Source: Acidipila sp. EB88 (GTDB taxonomy: Bacteria > Acidobacteriota > Terriglobia > Terriglobales > Acidobacteriaceae). From it: 64,000 nucleotides of DNA. The notes under the pieces were generated by a model, which searched no databases, had not been told where the DNA came from, and was given only the letters and a program-made list of their open reading frames with translations. Of this stretch, positions 34,176 through 44,448 are shown in pieces. A program made the position numbers and the translations under genes. Each line of letters starts with the position of its first letter. The first letter of the stretch is position 1. The stretch is taken from positions 18,255-82,254 of the forward strand of contig NZ_QWEV01000002.1 of NCBI RefSeq assembly GCF_003858395.1. The letters run 5' to 3'.

Positions 34176-36608
34176 TCAGAGCTTTGCCGTTCTTAGTCGC
34201 AAAGAGTTGGCAATCACAGAGACGGAACTGAAGCTCATGGCTCCGGCGGCAATCATTGGATTGAGTAGCAGACCGAAGAAGGGGAACAGCACTCCGGCGG
34301 CCAGCGGCACTCCAATCGCGTTGTAAATGAAAGCGAAGAAGAGGTTCTGCCGGATGTTGCTCATGGTTGCTTTGCTGAGGTGTCGCGCTCTAAGAATGCC
34401 GCGAAGATCGCCGGTGAGGAGCGTAATGCCACCAGCTTCCATCGCTACGTCGGTGCCGGTACCCATGGCAATTCCGATATTGGCCTGTGCGAGTGCTGGA
34501 GCGTCGTTCACCCCATCACCGGCCATGGCCACGATTGCACCCTGCTGCTGATACTTTTTGACGACTTCAGCCTTCTGCTGAGGAAGAACATCGGCTTCGA
34601 ACTCGATTCCGAGTTTGTCCGCAACGGCCCGAGCCGTGGTCTGGTTGTCTCCTGTGACCATGATGACCTTGAGGCCTGCCGATTTCAGTTCGCGGATAGC
34701 TTCGGAAGTGGATTCCTTGATTGGATCGGAGACGCTGACCAGACCTGCGGGCTTACCGTCTATGGCAACCAGCATGACAGTCTGACCTTCTTTTCTAAGA
34801 GTTTCGGCTTGGGTGAGCATAGGTGGTGCCGGGTCAATGCCCAGCTCTCGAAACATCTCCGCGTTACCTACAGCGATTTGCTTGCCGGAGATGGTTCCTT
34901 TCACACCCTTGCCGGTGATGGAGCTGAATCCCTGCACATCCGTAAGGGTGAGCTTCTTCGCTTCGGCTCCCTTTACGATGGCCGCTGCGAGAGGATGCTC
35001 GCTCGAACGTTCAAGGCTCGCGACGAACTGCAAGAGGTCAGATTCGCTGGTGCCTGGTTGAGGAAGGACCGAAGCAAGGGTCGGCTTGCCTTCGGTGAGG
35101 GTTCCGGTCTTATCGACAATCAGCGTGTTCACCTTACCGAAGGTCTCCAAGGACTCGGCATCGCGAATGAGGATGCCAGCTCCGGCCCCCCGGCCCGTAC
35201 CCACCATGATGGCCATCGGAGTAGCCAGTCCCAGGGCGCACGGGCAAGCGACGATCAGGACCGCAACGGCGTTCACAAGGGCGTGTGCAAAGCGGGGCTG
35301 AGGACCAACCAGATACCAGACGATGAAGGTGGCTACCGCTGCGAGGATCACTGCGGGAACGAAGAAAGACGCAACGCGGTCGGCAAGCCGCTGGATTGGC
35401 GCACGGGACCGCTGCGCCTGACTGACCATCTTGACGATCTGGGAGAGAAGGGTATCCGCACCGATCCGCTCAGCCCGCATGACAAAGCCACCTGTGCCGT
35501 TCACGGTGCCTCCGGTGACTTTGGCCGCAACATCTTTCTCGACAGGAATTGGCTCGCCGCTGACCATGGACTCGTCAATCGAACTATGTCCCTCCAGCAC
35601 CACGCCATCGACAGGGACCTTCTCGCCCGGCCTGACCCGCAGCCGGTCGCCCACCTGAACGTGATCGAGCAGCACGTCGCTTTCGCCACCCTGTTCGTCC
35701 AGGCGTCTCGCAGTCTTTGGTGCCAAACCCAGCAGCGCACGAATAGCACTGCCGGTCTGACTGCGGGCGCGTAGTTCCATCACCTGTCCCAGCAGGACCA
35801 GCGCAATGATGACGACCGCAGGCTCGAAGTAGAGCGCGATCTCGCCACCTTCCGCATGAAACGATGGAGGAAAGATCTGGGGAGCTATCGTAGCCACGGC
35901 GCTATAAAGGAAGGACGCCCCCGTGCCAAGCGCGATCAGCGTGAACATATTGAGGTGGCGGTTCACGACCGATTGCCAACCTCGCACAAAGAACGGCCAG
36001 CCACACCAAAGCACGACGGGCGATGCCAGCGCGAACTCGATCCAGGCCCAGGTCCGGGCTGCCAGCATGTGCTGCAGCGGCATGGAAGGGAAGAGGTCAG
36101 AGACCATGAGCGCCAGCAGGGGCACGGCCAAAGCGACGCTGATCCAAAAGCGACGCGTCATGTCCGTCAGCTCGGGATTCGCCTCTTCCACGGTGGTCTC
36201 CCGTGGTTCAAGCGTCATACCGCAGATGGGGCAGTTGCCCGGCTCCTGCCGGCTGATCTGCGGGTGCATCGGACAGGTGAAATCGCTCCGAGTGGCCGGT
36301 GCCTTCATGGTGGCGGGTTCGAGCGCCATGCCGCACTTGGGGCAGGCACCCGGCCCCATCTTGTGAACTTCGGGGTCCATGGGGCAGATGTATTCGACGT
36401 TCTCCTGGCCCTTGGGCGGCAAATCTGCGGATTTTGCAACCGGTTGCAAATAGCTTTTGGGATCGGCCGCGAACTTTGTGGCACAGGAACGATTGCAGAA
36501 GTGGTAGGTCTTTCCTTCAACCTCCTGCGAGCTCACAGCGTCCTGCGGTTCAATCATCATCCCGCACACGGGATCGCGTACTAACTCAGCTTCTTGAACC
36601 TCTGCCAT
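34176..36608 (-). CDS. copA: Copper-type P1B ATPase with YHS and CPMHP-type domains
   Basis: 810 residues. N-terminus: YHS domain ([31 protein letters not shown]), then two heavy-metal-binding domains ([20 protein letters not shown] and [20 protein letters not shown]). Core: eight helices, actuator [10 protein letters not shown], metal-site [10 protein letters not shown], phosphorylation [34 protein letters not shown] and HP motifs identify a Cu+/Ag+ exporter. It heads the minus-strand cluster followed by the Cys-rich protein and barrel gene. Confidence 0.93.
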   Translation of the reverse strand: MAEVQEAELVRDPVCGMMIEPQDAVSSQEVEGKTYHFCNRSCATKFAADPKSYLQPVAKSADLPPKGQENVEYICPMDPEVHKMGPGACPKCGMALEPATMKAPATRSDFTCPMHPQISRQEPGNCPICGMTLEPRETTVEEANPELTDMTRRFWISVALAVPLLALMVSDLFPSMPLQHMLAARTWAWIEFALASPVVLWCGWPFFVRGWQSVVNRHLNMFTLIALGTGASFLYSAVATIAPQIFPPSFHAEGGEIALYFEPAVVIIALVLLGQVMELRARSQTGSAIRALLGLAPKTARRLDEQGGESDVLLDHVQVGDRLRVRPGEKVPVDGVVLEGHSSIDESMVSGEPIPVEKDVAAKVTGGTVNGTGGFVMRAERIGADTLLSQIVKMVSQAQRSRAPIQRLADRVASFFVPAVILAAVATFIVWYLVGPQPRFAHALVNAVAVLIVACPCALGLATPMAIMVGTGRGAGAGILIRDAESLETFGKVNTLIVDKTGTLTEGKPTLASVLPQPGTSESDLLQFVASLERSSEHPLAAAIVKGAEAKKLTLTDVQGFSSITGKGVKGTISGKQIAVGNAEMFRELGIDPAPPMLTQAETLRKEGQTVMLVAIDGKPAGLVSVSDPIKESTSEAIRELKSAGLKVIMVTGDNQTTARAVADKLGIEFEADVLPQQKAEVVKKYQQQGAIVAMAGDGVNDAPALAQANIGIAMGTGTDVAMEAGGITLLTGDLRGILRARHLSKATMSNIRQNLFFAFIYNAIGVPLAAGVLFPFFGLLLNPMIAAGAMSFSSVSVIANSLRLRTAKL

Positions 36609-36677
36609 GGCTTGCTCCTGTAAAACTCCGGATGCGGCAGACTGGCAACACTTCGCCAGTTCACCGCCCCGGGCCTC

Positions 36678-36863
36678 TTACTTCACGAACTGCTGGGGGT
36701 TGGCGTCGAACTTGCGCTTGCATCCTGGGGCGCAGAAGTAGTACGTCTGGCCCTGATACTCGCTCTTGCCCGCCGCTTCGTTTGAGTCGATCTGCATCCC
36801 GCACACGACATCCTTCACCATTTGGCTCGTCTCCTTCGTTTTGGTTCCGCTGCAACAACACAT
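36678..36863 (-). CDS. YHS-domain protein
   Basis: 61 residues beginning MCCCSGTK, then DVVCGMQIDSNEAAGKSEYQ and YYFCAPGCKRKFDANPQQF. A stand-alone YHS metal-binding domain similar to the one at the N-terminus of the adjacent ATPase; likely a copper/silver chaperone or sensor. Confidence 0.85.
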   Translation of the reverse strand: MCCCSGTKTKETSQMVKDVVCGMQIDSNEAAGKSEYQGQTYYFCAPGCKRKFDANPQQFVK

Positions 36864-36907
36864 GGGCTTTTCTCCTTACCCATGCAGACGCACGTGCCCG
36901 CTTTCTC

Positions 36908-37480
36908 TTACACCTGGCGTTTACAGGTGCAATCCAGGCATTTGTGATCTGCGCACGCACCGCAGACCTGGGTGAGCTTCTTCGCCGCCGCGCGGCGCGC
37001 CCGATGCAATCGGACAGAAGCGTTGTTCGGCGTTGTGCCCTCGGCTTGTGCGAAGTCTGCAATCGACTCGCCTCCAAGATCGATCCGCTCCAGGGCGGTC
37101 CGGTACTCCGGCTTGAGGGTCTGGACCACGCCTCCTACGCAGGCGCACAGATTCGCCTCGTCCTCGGTTTCGTAGCTCAGGGGAGCTTCCGCCACAAACT
37201 GGTCGTGGGCGCGGGTACGGGCAGCGTTCCTGCGGTAGTGGTCTACAAGGGCATTCCGCAGCATGCGATAAAACCATGCCACCACGCTTTCGGTGTTCTG
37301 AATCTGCCCGCCTTTTTCGAGCGCCTTCGTGTAGGCCGCTTGCAAAATGTCCTCTGCAGCTGCGGGATCGCCGACCCGTCGTGTCAGAAAGCCGAGAAAT
37401 TCCGCCCGGTGCTCCAGAAGCTGCGCGAGGAGAGCACTCGGTTCCGGCGCGGAGAGTGCGACCATCTCGATAGCCTTCAT
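36908..37480 (-). CDS. ECF-type sigma-70 family RNA polymerase sigma factor
   Basis: 190 residues; ATG at 37480 overlaps the stop of the DUF4396 gene. Region 2: EFLGFLTRRVGDPAAAEDIL, VVAWFYRMLRNALVDHYRRN; region 4: LKPEYRTALERIDLGGESIA, NNASVRLHRARRAAAKKL. The C-terminal tail has six cysteines (VCGACADHKCLDCTCKR), unusual, perhaps a metal-sensing zinc-binding anti-sigma-like tail. It probably controls the metal cluster; no separate anti-sigma gene is seen. Confidence 0.85.
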   Translation of the reverse strand: MKAIEMVALSAPEPSALLAQLLEHRAEFLGFLTRRVGDPAAAEDILQAAYTKALEKGGQIQNTESVVAWFYRMLRNALVDHYRRNAARTRAHDQFVAEAPLSYETEDEANLCACVGGVVQTLKPEYRTALERIDLGGESIADFAQAEGTTPNNASVRLHRARRAAAKKLTQVCGACADHKCLDCTCKRQV

Positions 37481-38175
37481 GCCATCGCCTCTTTCAGTCC
37501 TGTTTTCACGAGGATGTAGTTCATGGGATACGCGGTGAAGAAGCCGGCAATCATGGCGAACTGCATCATGAACCAGTAGCCGGCCTGGTTGGGCTGAAGG
37601 TGCGGGTGCGGAAAGATCACGAAGTAGGTAAGCAGCATCCAGCCGTACATGCCGAGCTGCCAAGCGGTGATGGAGAATGTGTCGGCTTTGATTGCAGCCC
37701 AGATGCCTTCCCAGCCTGAGATGCCTCGCATGGGTGCGATGGTGAAGTATTGGAAGCCGATGCCGAGCAGCCAGGCCAGGATGTAGTCGATCACGAAGCT
37801 GGCCCAGAGGTCCGAACCCCACAGCGTGAGGGCAAAGCCGAATACGGCGAAGTCGGCGACAACATCCCCGAGGGCGCAGCCTGCACCGCAGTGGCTGGCG
37901 GCTACACCGGTCTGAGAGGGTTTCGGATGCTCTTTGGCCTCCTTCATCATCCTCTTGTGCTCCTCCTCGGACATGCTCTGCTGCGCATCCTTGGCCTTTT
38001 TACGGCCGATGCGGAAATAAGCCCAGAGCGCGAACACGCTTCCGTATAGAGCTGTCACCGGCCAGACGATATTCATCACACCCATCTTTTGAGGATGCCG
38101 CACGATATCGACTGCGATCACAATGGAGCAAAAGAATGCGATTCCGAGCGAAATCCAAGCTATCGTTTCGAACAT
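37477..38175 (-). CDS. DUF4396-domain membrane protein
   Basis: 232 residues. N-terminal helix (TIAWISLGIAFFCSIVIAVD), then VMNIVWPVTALYGSVFALWA typical of DUF4396, a cytosolic linker (MSEEEHKRMMKEAKEHPKPS), and a four-helix part starting SHCGAGCALGDVVADFAVFG. The His/Cys at that helix could bind metal. Often found in copper and arsenic islands; function unknown. Confidence 0.85.
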   Translation of the reverse strand: MFETIAWISLGIAFFCSIVIAVDIVRHPQKMGVMNIVWPVTALYGSVFALWAYFRIGRKKAKDAQQSMSEEEHKRMMKEAKEHPKPSQTGVAASHCGAGCALGDVVADFAVFGFALTLWGSDLWASFVIDYILAWLLGIGFQYFTIAPMRGISGWEGIWAAIKADTFSITAWQLGMYGWMLLTYFVIFPHPHLQPNQAGYWFMMQFAMIAGFFTAYPMNYILVKTGLKEAMA

Positions 38176-38183
38176 GGGTCACC

Positions 38184-38770
38184 TCAATGGGAGTGGTCGT
38201 GGGGAGCTTCGCCGTGATCCATCGGCTCCTCCGTGTGAGTTAGCACCTTCTGCTCTTCGGCAGGGGTGAGTTTTGGCAGATGTCGGACGTAAGCGACCAT
38301 CTTCCATGCGTGTTCATCGTCATCGCCGGGTTTCCCGAATGCTGGCATCCCCGACCAACGAACACCGTTCTTGATGACCCAATAGAGTTCGCCATCGGAC
38401 ATCTCCTGTGTCTCCTCAGAGCGCAGGTCGGTGGGACGGGGATACATGATGCCGTGAAACTTCGGGTTGCCGGTGCCGTCGTCGCCATGACAAACCGCAC
38501 AATGCTCCTCGTAATGCCCTCCGGCTTCGATCAGGCTTATGCCATGTGCAGAAAGAGGATTCTGCAGCTCTCGTATCGCTCGGGAGTCGAGCTGTCGTAG
38601 GCCTTCATCGCGATGCTGGCTTCCATGTTTGAGGGCTCCGGCCGAGAGCTGAACCCCCCGTGCCAGAGCACCCCGAAAGCGACGACAACCACCACAACTC
38701 CTGCCAGAGCTGTGGCGGCCCAAACGTTGATCACTCGCTGCATAGTTCGCTGCCCCCTCGTCGGTTTCAT
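38184..38770 (-). pseudogene. Membrane-anchored c-type cytochrome, single-base frameshift
   Basis: ATG at 38770 overlaps the upstream OMF stop; ATG at 38743 is an alternative. The N-terminal frame gives an anchor (WAATALAGVVVVVVAFGVLW) and YDSSTPERYES; the C-terminal frame gives LQNPLSAHGISLIEAGGHYE, heme motif CAVCHGDDGTGNP, axial Met in GMPAFG and a His-rich tail. Adding one C in GAGC-TGCAG near 38577 joins them into one protein of about 195 residues. Expected to pass electrons in copper oxidation or detoxification. Confidence 0.85.
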
Positions 38771-40431
38771 CACTGGTCCGGTCCGGGCGCAGTCGGCAGG
38801 TTCATCGTGGTTGAATCCTGACCGATGCTCATGGGCTCGTCCAACCCGTTCATGAGCGTGTAGTTCTGAAGAGCAATCGCGGCTCGCCACTCCTCGTTGA
38901 GGGCCTGGATGTAGGTAAGCTGTAGCGTGAAAAGCATGTGCTGGGCGGCAAGGACATGAGGATACCCCTGTGCCATCTGTTGGTATTTTGTGACCTCCAA
39001 CTGGTAAGCGCGCCGGGCGCGGGGCAACATTTCAGTGCGATACCGCTCTGCGGTGAAGCGGGCCGTCTGATACTGCTGTGCGTAGGGTTCTGCGCGGTTC
39101 CGAGTGAGAAGCTGAGTCCGGTTTACATCATGGTGTGCTCGATCCAGTTCAACCTTCGCCGCTTGAATGTTGCCCTGATTGCGATTCCAGAGAGGAAGTT
39201 GAACGCCCGCCTCTGCAAAGCTCATCCAACCTGCCTTGATGTTCGTCGATCCGAGAGTCTCACCGGAGTACCACTCGCCCGCCTTGAGGTTGAGATTTGG
39301 CACTCTCTCTCGCTGTGCAGATTTGACACGAGCCTCTGCAACGGCGACGTTGGCTTCCGCCTGCTTCACAGCGGGGCTTTCCTGCGTGTCAGTAACGACC
39401 ATCCCTTCGGGATCAAGCTCGGGAGGTTCGACGAGGCTGCCGGTTAGAGGCTGCGGTGCGAGAGAGCTTTGACCCGAGTAGGTTGCGAGCTGAGTAAAGG
39501 TAGCCAAGAACATGCGCTGCGCGTTCACAAACTCTACCTTCGCTTGTTCTGCGGCTATTTCAGCGTTTAACACCTCGGAAGAATCGGCCTGACCGACCCT
39601 CTCCAACTCGTGTGCGTTGGTTTGAGCGTCGAGGGCCACTTTAAGCAGTCGGTCATGGACAACGACTGATTGCTGGGCTGCGAGAGCGTCGAAAAATGCT
39701 CGCGCAACGTCGTTATGAATGCGGGCCTTCTGGATTTCCACGGCGTACTCATTCGAGCGTCCTTCGGCTCGATAGATGTCCCGCCGCAGAGCGAGCTTCC
39801 TTCCAAGGATGAACTCCTGAGAGAAGAACGCCCCTTCTTCGCCTCCGTGATACTCGCCTCCCCGGATGTGATCTCCCGAATAGCCGACGATTGGATTGGG
39901 GGGAAGACCCATCTGGCGGGCCTGTTGCCTGGAACGGTCAACGTTCCTCTGCGCTTGCGATAGCGTTGGGTTGGTCTTATCGGCCAATGCGAGGAAGTTC
40001 TCAACCGTCATCGGTTCCCGGCTAACGACATCCCTCAGCAGTTCCGGGGCGGGCAGGTCACTGCCTGTACGGAAGTCGATCGCTTCGGGTTCCTGCAACT
40101 CCTGGATAGGCAGCTTGGTAGAGCTAGCGTCGCTGGCCGGACCGGGTTTGCCCTGGGGCTGGTGGGCTTGCTGTTGGAAGGACTGCGTGACGCTATCGGC
40201 CGCGGCTTTAGCTTTTGCGTCTCCGGCGTCCTGACTCATGCTCTTCATATCGCCAGGCATTGGGTCGGGTACGTTCTTCCTGCGATTCGGTTTTGGAGCC
40301 GGAGCTTGTTGAGGTTTCGGCGGCGGTGGGTCCATCTTCATGCCGGGCATATCCGGCATGGACTGTTGAGCCTGTAGGGTGCAGGCGCTTGCGGCAATGG
40401 CGAAGCTAAGCGCCAGATTCTTGATTTTCAT
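38770..40431 (-). CDS. TolC-family outer-membrane factor with Met/Pro-rich N-terminus
   Basis: 553 residues, signal peptide (MKIKNLALSFAIAASACTLQ), then a 110-residue extension rich in Met and Pro (MPDMPGMKMDPPPP), a copper-binding style insert. OEP domains follow (FLALADKTNPTLSQAQRNVD; LPLWNRNQGNIQAAKVELDR). CusC-like by context, but no CusA/CusB genes are in the cluster. Confidence 0.85.
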   Translation of the reverse strand: MKIKNLALSFAIAASACTLQAQQSMPDMPGMKMDPPPPKPQQAPAPKPNRRKNVPDPMPGDMKSMSQDAGDAKAKAAADSVTQSFQQQAHQPQGKPGPASDASSTKLPIQELQEPEAIDFRTGSDLPAPELLRDVVSREPMTVENFLALADKTNPTLSQAQRNVDRSRQQARQMGLPPNPIVGYSGDHIRGGEYHGGEEGAFFSQEFILGRKLALRRDIYRAEGRSNEYAVEIQKARIHNDVARAFFDALAAQQSVVVHDRLLKVALDAQTNAHELERVGQADSSEVLNAEIAAEQAKVEFVNAQRMFLATFTQLATYSGQSSLAPQPLTGSLVEPPELDPEGMVVTDTQESPAVKQAEANVAVAEARVKSAQRERVPNLNLKAGEWYSGETLGSTNIKAGWMSFAEAGVQLPLWNRNQGNIQAAKVELDRAHHDVNRTQLLTRNRAEPYAQQYQTARFTAERYRTEMLPRARRAYQLEVTKYQQMAQGYPHVLAAQHMLFTLQLTYIQALNEEWRAAIALQNYTLMNGLDEPMSIGQDSTTMNLPTAPGPDQ

Positions 40432-40479
40432 GTCTTCTCCTGGACCCGAAGGTCCAAACTTCGGTGCTTCGATTCAGGT

Positions 40480-42150
40480 CTAGCCGCGCGTACCCTTTTG
40501 AGGAGTGGCGTAGAGGGAGACATAGGGATCGTTGGGCCGGTTCGCAGTGCGCATGGCAGAGACAACCTGGTCGTACTGCTCCGGAGGAAGCACCCGGATA
40601 AACGTCATCATGCCTTGCATAAATCGCGACCAGTTCGGTCGAAGGCCAAGGTTTTCAGGCTTCTCGACCAGCTTGTCCATGTTCATCATCGGACCTTCCA
40701 TGTACGCATCCTGGGGAAAGTTCGGGACGTTGTTCGCACTTGGAGAGGTCTCGCCCATCTGGGCCTTCATGCTGTCGGAGCCCATATCGAAGGCGTCGAG
40801 ATTGCGCTGCTGCTCCTGGCTGAGCTTGATGCCTTTCTTGTTCTGCTCCTGCATCATGCCCATCATTCCGGCGTCGAGATGGGTGTTCGCCAGTGGACCG
40901 TCCGGAGCGGTAGCTTGAGTGCCAGCACCGAGTGATGCAGCGGGAATGGCTGGATCTCCGGTAGGCTTCGGGGCACTCATGTCCATGCCTTTCATCCCAC
41001 CCATGCCCATTCCGGCCATGTCGCCCTTCATCTCGTCGCCGTTCTCACCGCGCGGGGTAATCCGTCCATGGCTGTCGTCCCCGCGCAATCCTTTGCCGCC
41101 CGGATACCCTGCCATGCGTGTCATCGGACCCGCCTGCGAGGCCATCTGGTTCATCATGTGGTGCGGGAGATGGCAGTGGAGCATCCAGTCGCCCGGATTG
41201 TCTGCGACGAACTCGACGTTCCGAGTCTGGGCCACTCCAACGAGCACTGTGTTGCCTGGCCACCAGGCCGTCTCCGGTATGCGGCCCCCTTCAGTACCGG
41301 TGGTGTAGAAGGTGTGCCCATGAATGTGCATCGGATGATGATCCATGCCGAGGTTTACAAAGCGAATCCTTACGCGGTCGCCCTGACGAACGATGAGGGG
41401 CGTGGCCAACGGACCTGCTTTACCGTTCAGCAAGAGCCAGTTGAACTCCATCATCATCGTGTTGGGAGTAGTCGAGTTTGCGAGAACCGCATACTCCTGG
41501 AGATGGATCGCGAAATCTTTATCGCAATGAGGACGGTAGGGAACTCGCGGGTGCATGATAAACGCGCCCAGCATTCCGGCAAGCTCCTGCATCGCCATAT
41601 GCGAGTGGTAGAAGTAGGTTCCTTCCTGCTTGATGAGGAAGTTGTACGTAAAACTCTGGCCGGGACGGACCGGCTCCTGGCTGATGCCGGGCATACCGTC
41701 GTATCCGATCTGATCTTCAAATCCATGCCAGTGAAGAGAACTGGCCTCGGGCAATTCGTTCTTGAAGATGACCCGTACCTTATCGCCCTGCGTAACCTGG
41801 ATCGTCGGGCCAGGTGCGGAGCCATTGAAGCCCCAGACATCGATCGTTTTATCAGGCGCGATCTGCTGCTTGAAAACGTGAGCCGTTAGGCGAAAAACCT
41901 TTACGTCGCCATCCATCTCAAAGGGGAGGTCGCCTACGTCTGTCGTCACGACCGGGGTAGTTCTCACCGCGCCGCCGCGCGTATCGATCTTTGAAAGGGA
42001 GCCGCTGCTTGTGCCTAGATAACCTCCAGAAGCAGCAACCTGGCTGGAAGTATGAGACTCGTTATGAGTTGTTTCGGCTACGGCGCGGCTTGCAAAGAGC
42101 CCCGCACCCAGACCGAAGGTGCTTTGAAGAAAAGATCGGCGATTCGCCAT
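40480..42150 (-). CDS. Multicopper oxidase (CopA-type copper oxidase)
   Basis: 556 residues from ATG at 42150. Twin-arginine signal (ANRRSFLQSTFGLGAGLFAS) for folded export. Copper motifs: SLHWHGFEDQIG, TYFYHSHMAMQ, HPMHIHGHTFYTTG, WMLHCHLPHHMMNQM, so T1/T2/T3 sites are complete. A Met/Gly-rich insert (MKGDMAGMGMGGMKGMDM) at about 400 is typical of periplasmic cuprous oxidases. The last 150 residues are a Met-rich extension. Oxidises Cu(I) to the less toxic Cu(II) in the periplasm. Confidence 0.92.
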   Translation of the reverse strand: MANRRSFLQSTFGLGAGLFASRAVAETTHNESHTSSQVAASGGYLGTSSGSLSKIDTRGGAVRTTPVVTTDVGDLPFEMDGDVKVFRLTAHVFKQQIAPDKTIDVWGFNGSAPGPTIQVTQGDKVRVIFKNELPEASSLHWHGFEDQIGYDGMPGISQEPVRPGQSFTYNFLIKQEGTYFYHSHMAMQELAGMLGAFIMHPRVPYRPHCDKDFAIHLQEYAVLANSTTPNTMMMEFNWLLLNGKAGPLATPLIVRQGDRVRIRFVNLGMDHHPMHIHGHTFYTTGTEGGRIPETAWWPGNTVLVGVAQTRNVEFVADNPGDWMLHCHLPHHMMNQMASQAGPMTRMAGYPGGKGLRGDDSHGRITPRGENGDEMKGDMAGMGMGGMKGMDMSAPKPTGDPAIPAASLGAGTQATAPDGPLANTHLDAGMMGMMQEQNKKGIKLSQEQQRNLDAFDMGSDSMKAQMGETSPSANNVPNFPQDAYMEGPMMNMDKLVEKPENLGLRPNWSRFMQGMMTFIRVLPPEQYDQVVSAMRTANRPNDPYVSLYATPQKGTRG

Positions 42151-42291
42151 GTAAAAGCTCCGGAAACACAGTGAGGCGTAGAGTTCTGGCGTCTCTGGGT
42201 AAACGGAGTGATGTGCTGAGATCCAAACAGAATGGAACAAAGCGACGCACTCCTACCAGCGACACAGGGTCGGTGAGGAGAGGTCGCTGAA

Positions 42292-42738
42292 TTAAGTGCG
42301 GAGAGTAGTGTGAAGAGAAACCGGAGAAGCCCTTTGAACAGGTGGTGGGCCTCTCACCGGCACAATGCCGCTTGGTACGGCATACGCCTGCGGTAGGAAA
42401 TATAGGAGAGGAACCTGATGGCTTAGGTCAAGGCTGGTAAATGCCTGCGCATCGGACTTCAACAAGACAGGTTGCTGGGCGCAGATGTGATGAAGACAAC
42501 TCTGTGCAGCTCCCGACACAACCGGCAAGCCTGGAATTGCTTCGGCAACCTGACTTTCGCCCATTCCGGGCATTGCCAACATGGAATGACTGCTTTGGGG
42601 AGAGCTGTGCGCCGCTGTGGAATGGCAGCTTGCTCCCGCACTCGCCTGGTCACAGTGGATCTGGCAAGCGGACGCAAGGGGCGAGAGCGACAGTAGTATC
42701 ACTGCCAGTAAGCTCGCCAATGTCGCCCGGAAACGCAT
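42292..42738 (-). CDS. Secreted Cys/His-containing protein heading the copper cluster
   Basis: 148 residues from ATG at 42738, signal peptide (MRFRATLASLLAVILLSLSP). Contains CQIHCDQASAGASCHSTAAH and HSMLAMPGMGE, likely metal ligands, and CLHHICAQ. No recognised family. Similar in style to the protein at 33802-34158. Probably first gene of the minus-strand copper operon. Confidence 0.6.
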   Translation of the reverse strand: MRFRATLASLLAVILLSLSPLASACQIHCDQASAGASCHSTAAHSSPQSSHSMLAMPGMGESQVAEAIPGLPVVSGAAQSCLHHICAQQPVLLKSDAQAFTSLDLSHQVPLLYFLPQAYAVPSGIVPVRGPPPVQRASPVSLHTTLRT

Positions 42739-42882
42739 ATAGATAGTATCCACTCTCAATCGCTTTGATGCCACTTGGCTCAAATCGATGCTTTTCAGAT
42801 ACCAAACGAAACTAAGACTTCGATAGGATGAACGAGCAAAGTGGGCTTCACTGTGAATGGAGCCTGCTCGCTTTAACGATCC

Positions 42883-43090
42883 ATGCGTCCACGAATCGGC
42901 CCCAGAAAATAGGCGGCGAAGGACCCGCCGCTCCATATAAGGGCCGATCCCCAAAGGATGAGCTCAGCTTGCTGATTTCGCCGCACATCGTTAGATCGTC
43001 GGCTGCGCAGACTTCACCCTGCTGCAGTCTGGGAGCGGTCACCTAAGTCATGACAAAGCTTGCCGCTCTTAGTGTCCCGGCGATGCATGC
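42883..43090 (-). pseudogene. Truncated, decayed copy of the MerT-like gene
   Basis: The minus-strand piece APRLQQGEVCAADDLTMCGE and ISKLS matches the 3' third of the intact gene at 31936-32367 (there VCAADDPTTCGEVSKLS), and the flanking DNA (for example GGGCCGATCCCCAAAGGAT) is shared. It has lost its 5' part and is frame-disturbed. Its far end runs directly into the arsC gene, so arsC may have been inserted by recombination at this point. Confidence 0.8.
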
Positions 43091-43482
43091 AATCCCTCGT
43101 TAACCAAAAGGGTCTGCACTCGGCTCCTAATGTCGTTCCGTACCGTTCTTACATCTTCAATAGGAAGGCCCTTTGGATCACGAAGCGGCCAGTCATCCCG
43201 GCGTAGGCCGGGAACGTAAGGACATTTATCGCCGCACCCCATGGTGACAAGCAACTGAGCCTCGCGGGCTAGCTCATCGGTGAGCCTCTGAGGTCTAGTG
43301 TCGCTTAGGTCGATCCCAACCTCCCTCATAACCTCCAAGACTTCGGGATGGACGCGCAAACCGGGCTGCGTTCCGGCCGAGATTGCCCGCGCCTTGAGTG
43401 GATCGGCAAGCTGATTGAAGAAAGCGGCCGCCATCTGGGAACGACCGGCATTGTGAACACAGGCGAAAATGATGTTTTTCAT
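43069..43482 (-). CDS. arsC: Arsenate reductase, thioredoxin-coupled low-molecular-weight phosphatase type
   Basis: 137 residues. P-loop ACVHNAGRSQMAA (C-x5-R) near the N-terminus; redox cysteines in LVTMGCGDKCPYVPG; DWPLRDPKG is the conserved Asp loop. Reduces arsenate to arsenite. Lies 15 bp after arsM on the same strand; its 3' end touches the MerT-like relic. Confidence 0.93.
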   Translation of the reverse strand: MKNIIFACVHNAGRSQMAAAFFNQLADPLKARAISAGTQPGLRVHPEVLEVMREVGIDLSDTRPQRLTDELAREAQLLVTMGCGDKCPYVPGLRRDDWPLRDPKGLPIEDVRTVRNDIRSRVQTLLVNEGLHASPGH

Positions 43483-43497
43483 AGGTCTCCTTAGTTG

Positions 43498-44382
43498 CTA
43501 GACCGCCTGGGGCTTGATGGCGTAGACCTTGACGCTGGCTGCGGCGGCGTTCACGTCGTATTGCGAGAGGAGCGTCGTCAGCTCCTCGTGTAGGGAAGGC
43601 TCAACGGATGCCGAAGTACAGCAAGCGTCTTCAATGACCTGGAAGGGGCTTCCCGCGTCCATGCTTGGAGAGCAGCAACCTGCCTGATTCTCGACCTTGG
43701 CATAGGCGTTGAGGTCGGCTCCGCTGTCTACGATCTCTACGTGCTTGAAGCCAGCAGCGAGCAAGCCTTCGCGGTAATCGTCAATCAGGATCGCCCCTGC
43801 GATGCAGCCGACGTAAGCCGCCATGCTCTGAGCAACCGCCTCAGGCAGATCGTGCTTCAACGCTATATCGCTGATTGCAACGCGGCCTCCCGGCTTGAGA
43901 ACACGGGCGATTTCACGGAAAACGGCTGGCTTGTCCGGCGCAAGGTTGACGACGCAATTCGAGATAACACAATCGACCGAAGCGTCCGGAAGTGGAATCT
44001 GGTCGATGGTGGACTGAAAGAACTCAACGTTTGTGTAGCCGCCCTTGTGCGCGTTCTCATGCGCCCGCTCGATCATCGCCGTGGTCATGTCGATGCCGAT
44101 GGCCCGGCCCTCTGGACCAACCATCTTCGAGGCGAGAAACACGTCGAGGCCGCCGCCCGAGCCTAGATCGACCACAACCTCTCCAGCTCTCAGATGAGCC
44201 GTTGCCGTGGGATTTCCGCAGGATAAGCCCATATTGGCTCCTGCCGGGATGGACGTCAGCTCGTCGGCACTGTAGCCGAACGCTTCGGCAACGGCCTTCA
44301 CGCCTGCATGGTCGTTCGATAGGGTGCTCTCTGCTACTGCTCCATACTTCGACTTCACCGAATCCAAGAGCTGCTCCGACAT
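43498..44382 (-). CDS. arsM: Arsenite S-adenosylmethionine methyltransferase
   Basis: 294 residues from ATG at 44382. SAM-binding motif [16 protein letters not shown], then [33 protein letters not shown] with a catalytic Cys, and the further arsenic-binding cysteines [14 protein letters not shown] and [14 protein letters not shown]-terminal Cys pairs (GCCSPS, CCTSAS). Converts arsenite to methylated, volatile species. Divergent from arsR, sharing the operator at 44433-44448. Confidence 0.93.
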   Translation of the reverse strand: MSEQLLDSVKSKYGAVAESTLSNDHAGVKAVAEAFGYSADELTSIPAGANMGLSCGNPTATAHLRAGEVVVDLGSGGGLDVFLASKMVGPEGRAIGIDMTTAMIERAHENAHKGGYTNVEFFQSTIDQIPLPDASVDCVISNCVVNLAPDKPAVFREIARVLKPGGRVAISDIALKHDLPEAVAQSMAAYVGCIAGAILIDDYREGLLAAGFKHVEIVDSGADLNAYAKVENQAGCCSPSMDAGSPFQVIEDACCTSASVEPSLHEELTTLLSQYDVNAAAASVKVYAIKPQAV

Positions 44383-44432
44383 AACCGCCTCCGAGTGATA
44401 TCTGCTTTGGCGACTATATGGCTTGCGTTCGC

Positions 44433-44448
44433 ATACGTCAATGCGTAT
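44433..44448. promoter_or_regulatory. Candidate ArsR operator
   Basis: ATACG-TCAATG-CGTAT, an inverted repeat in the 75-bp divergent region between arsM and arsR, ending ten bases before the arsR ATG. Position and symmetry suit ArsR autoregulation of both directions. Confidence 0.5.

Noticed and set aside
34380..35774. 464-residue plus-strand frame opposite the copper ATPase
   Set aside because: Antisense shadow of a well-supported P-type ATPase gene; no motif in the plus-strand product.
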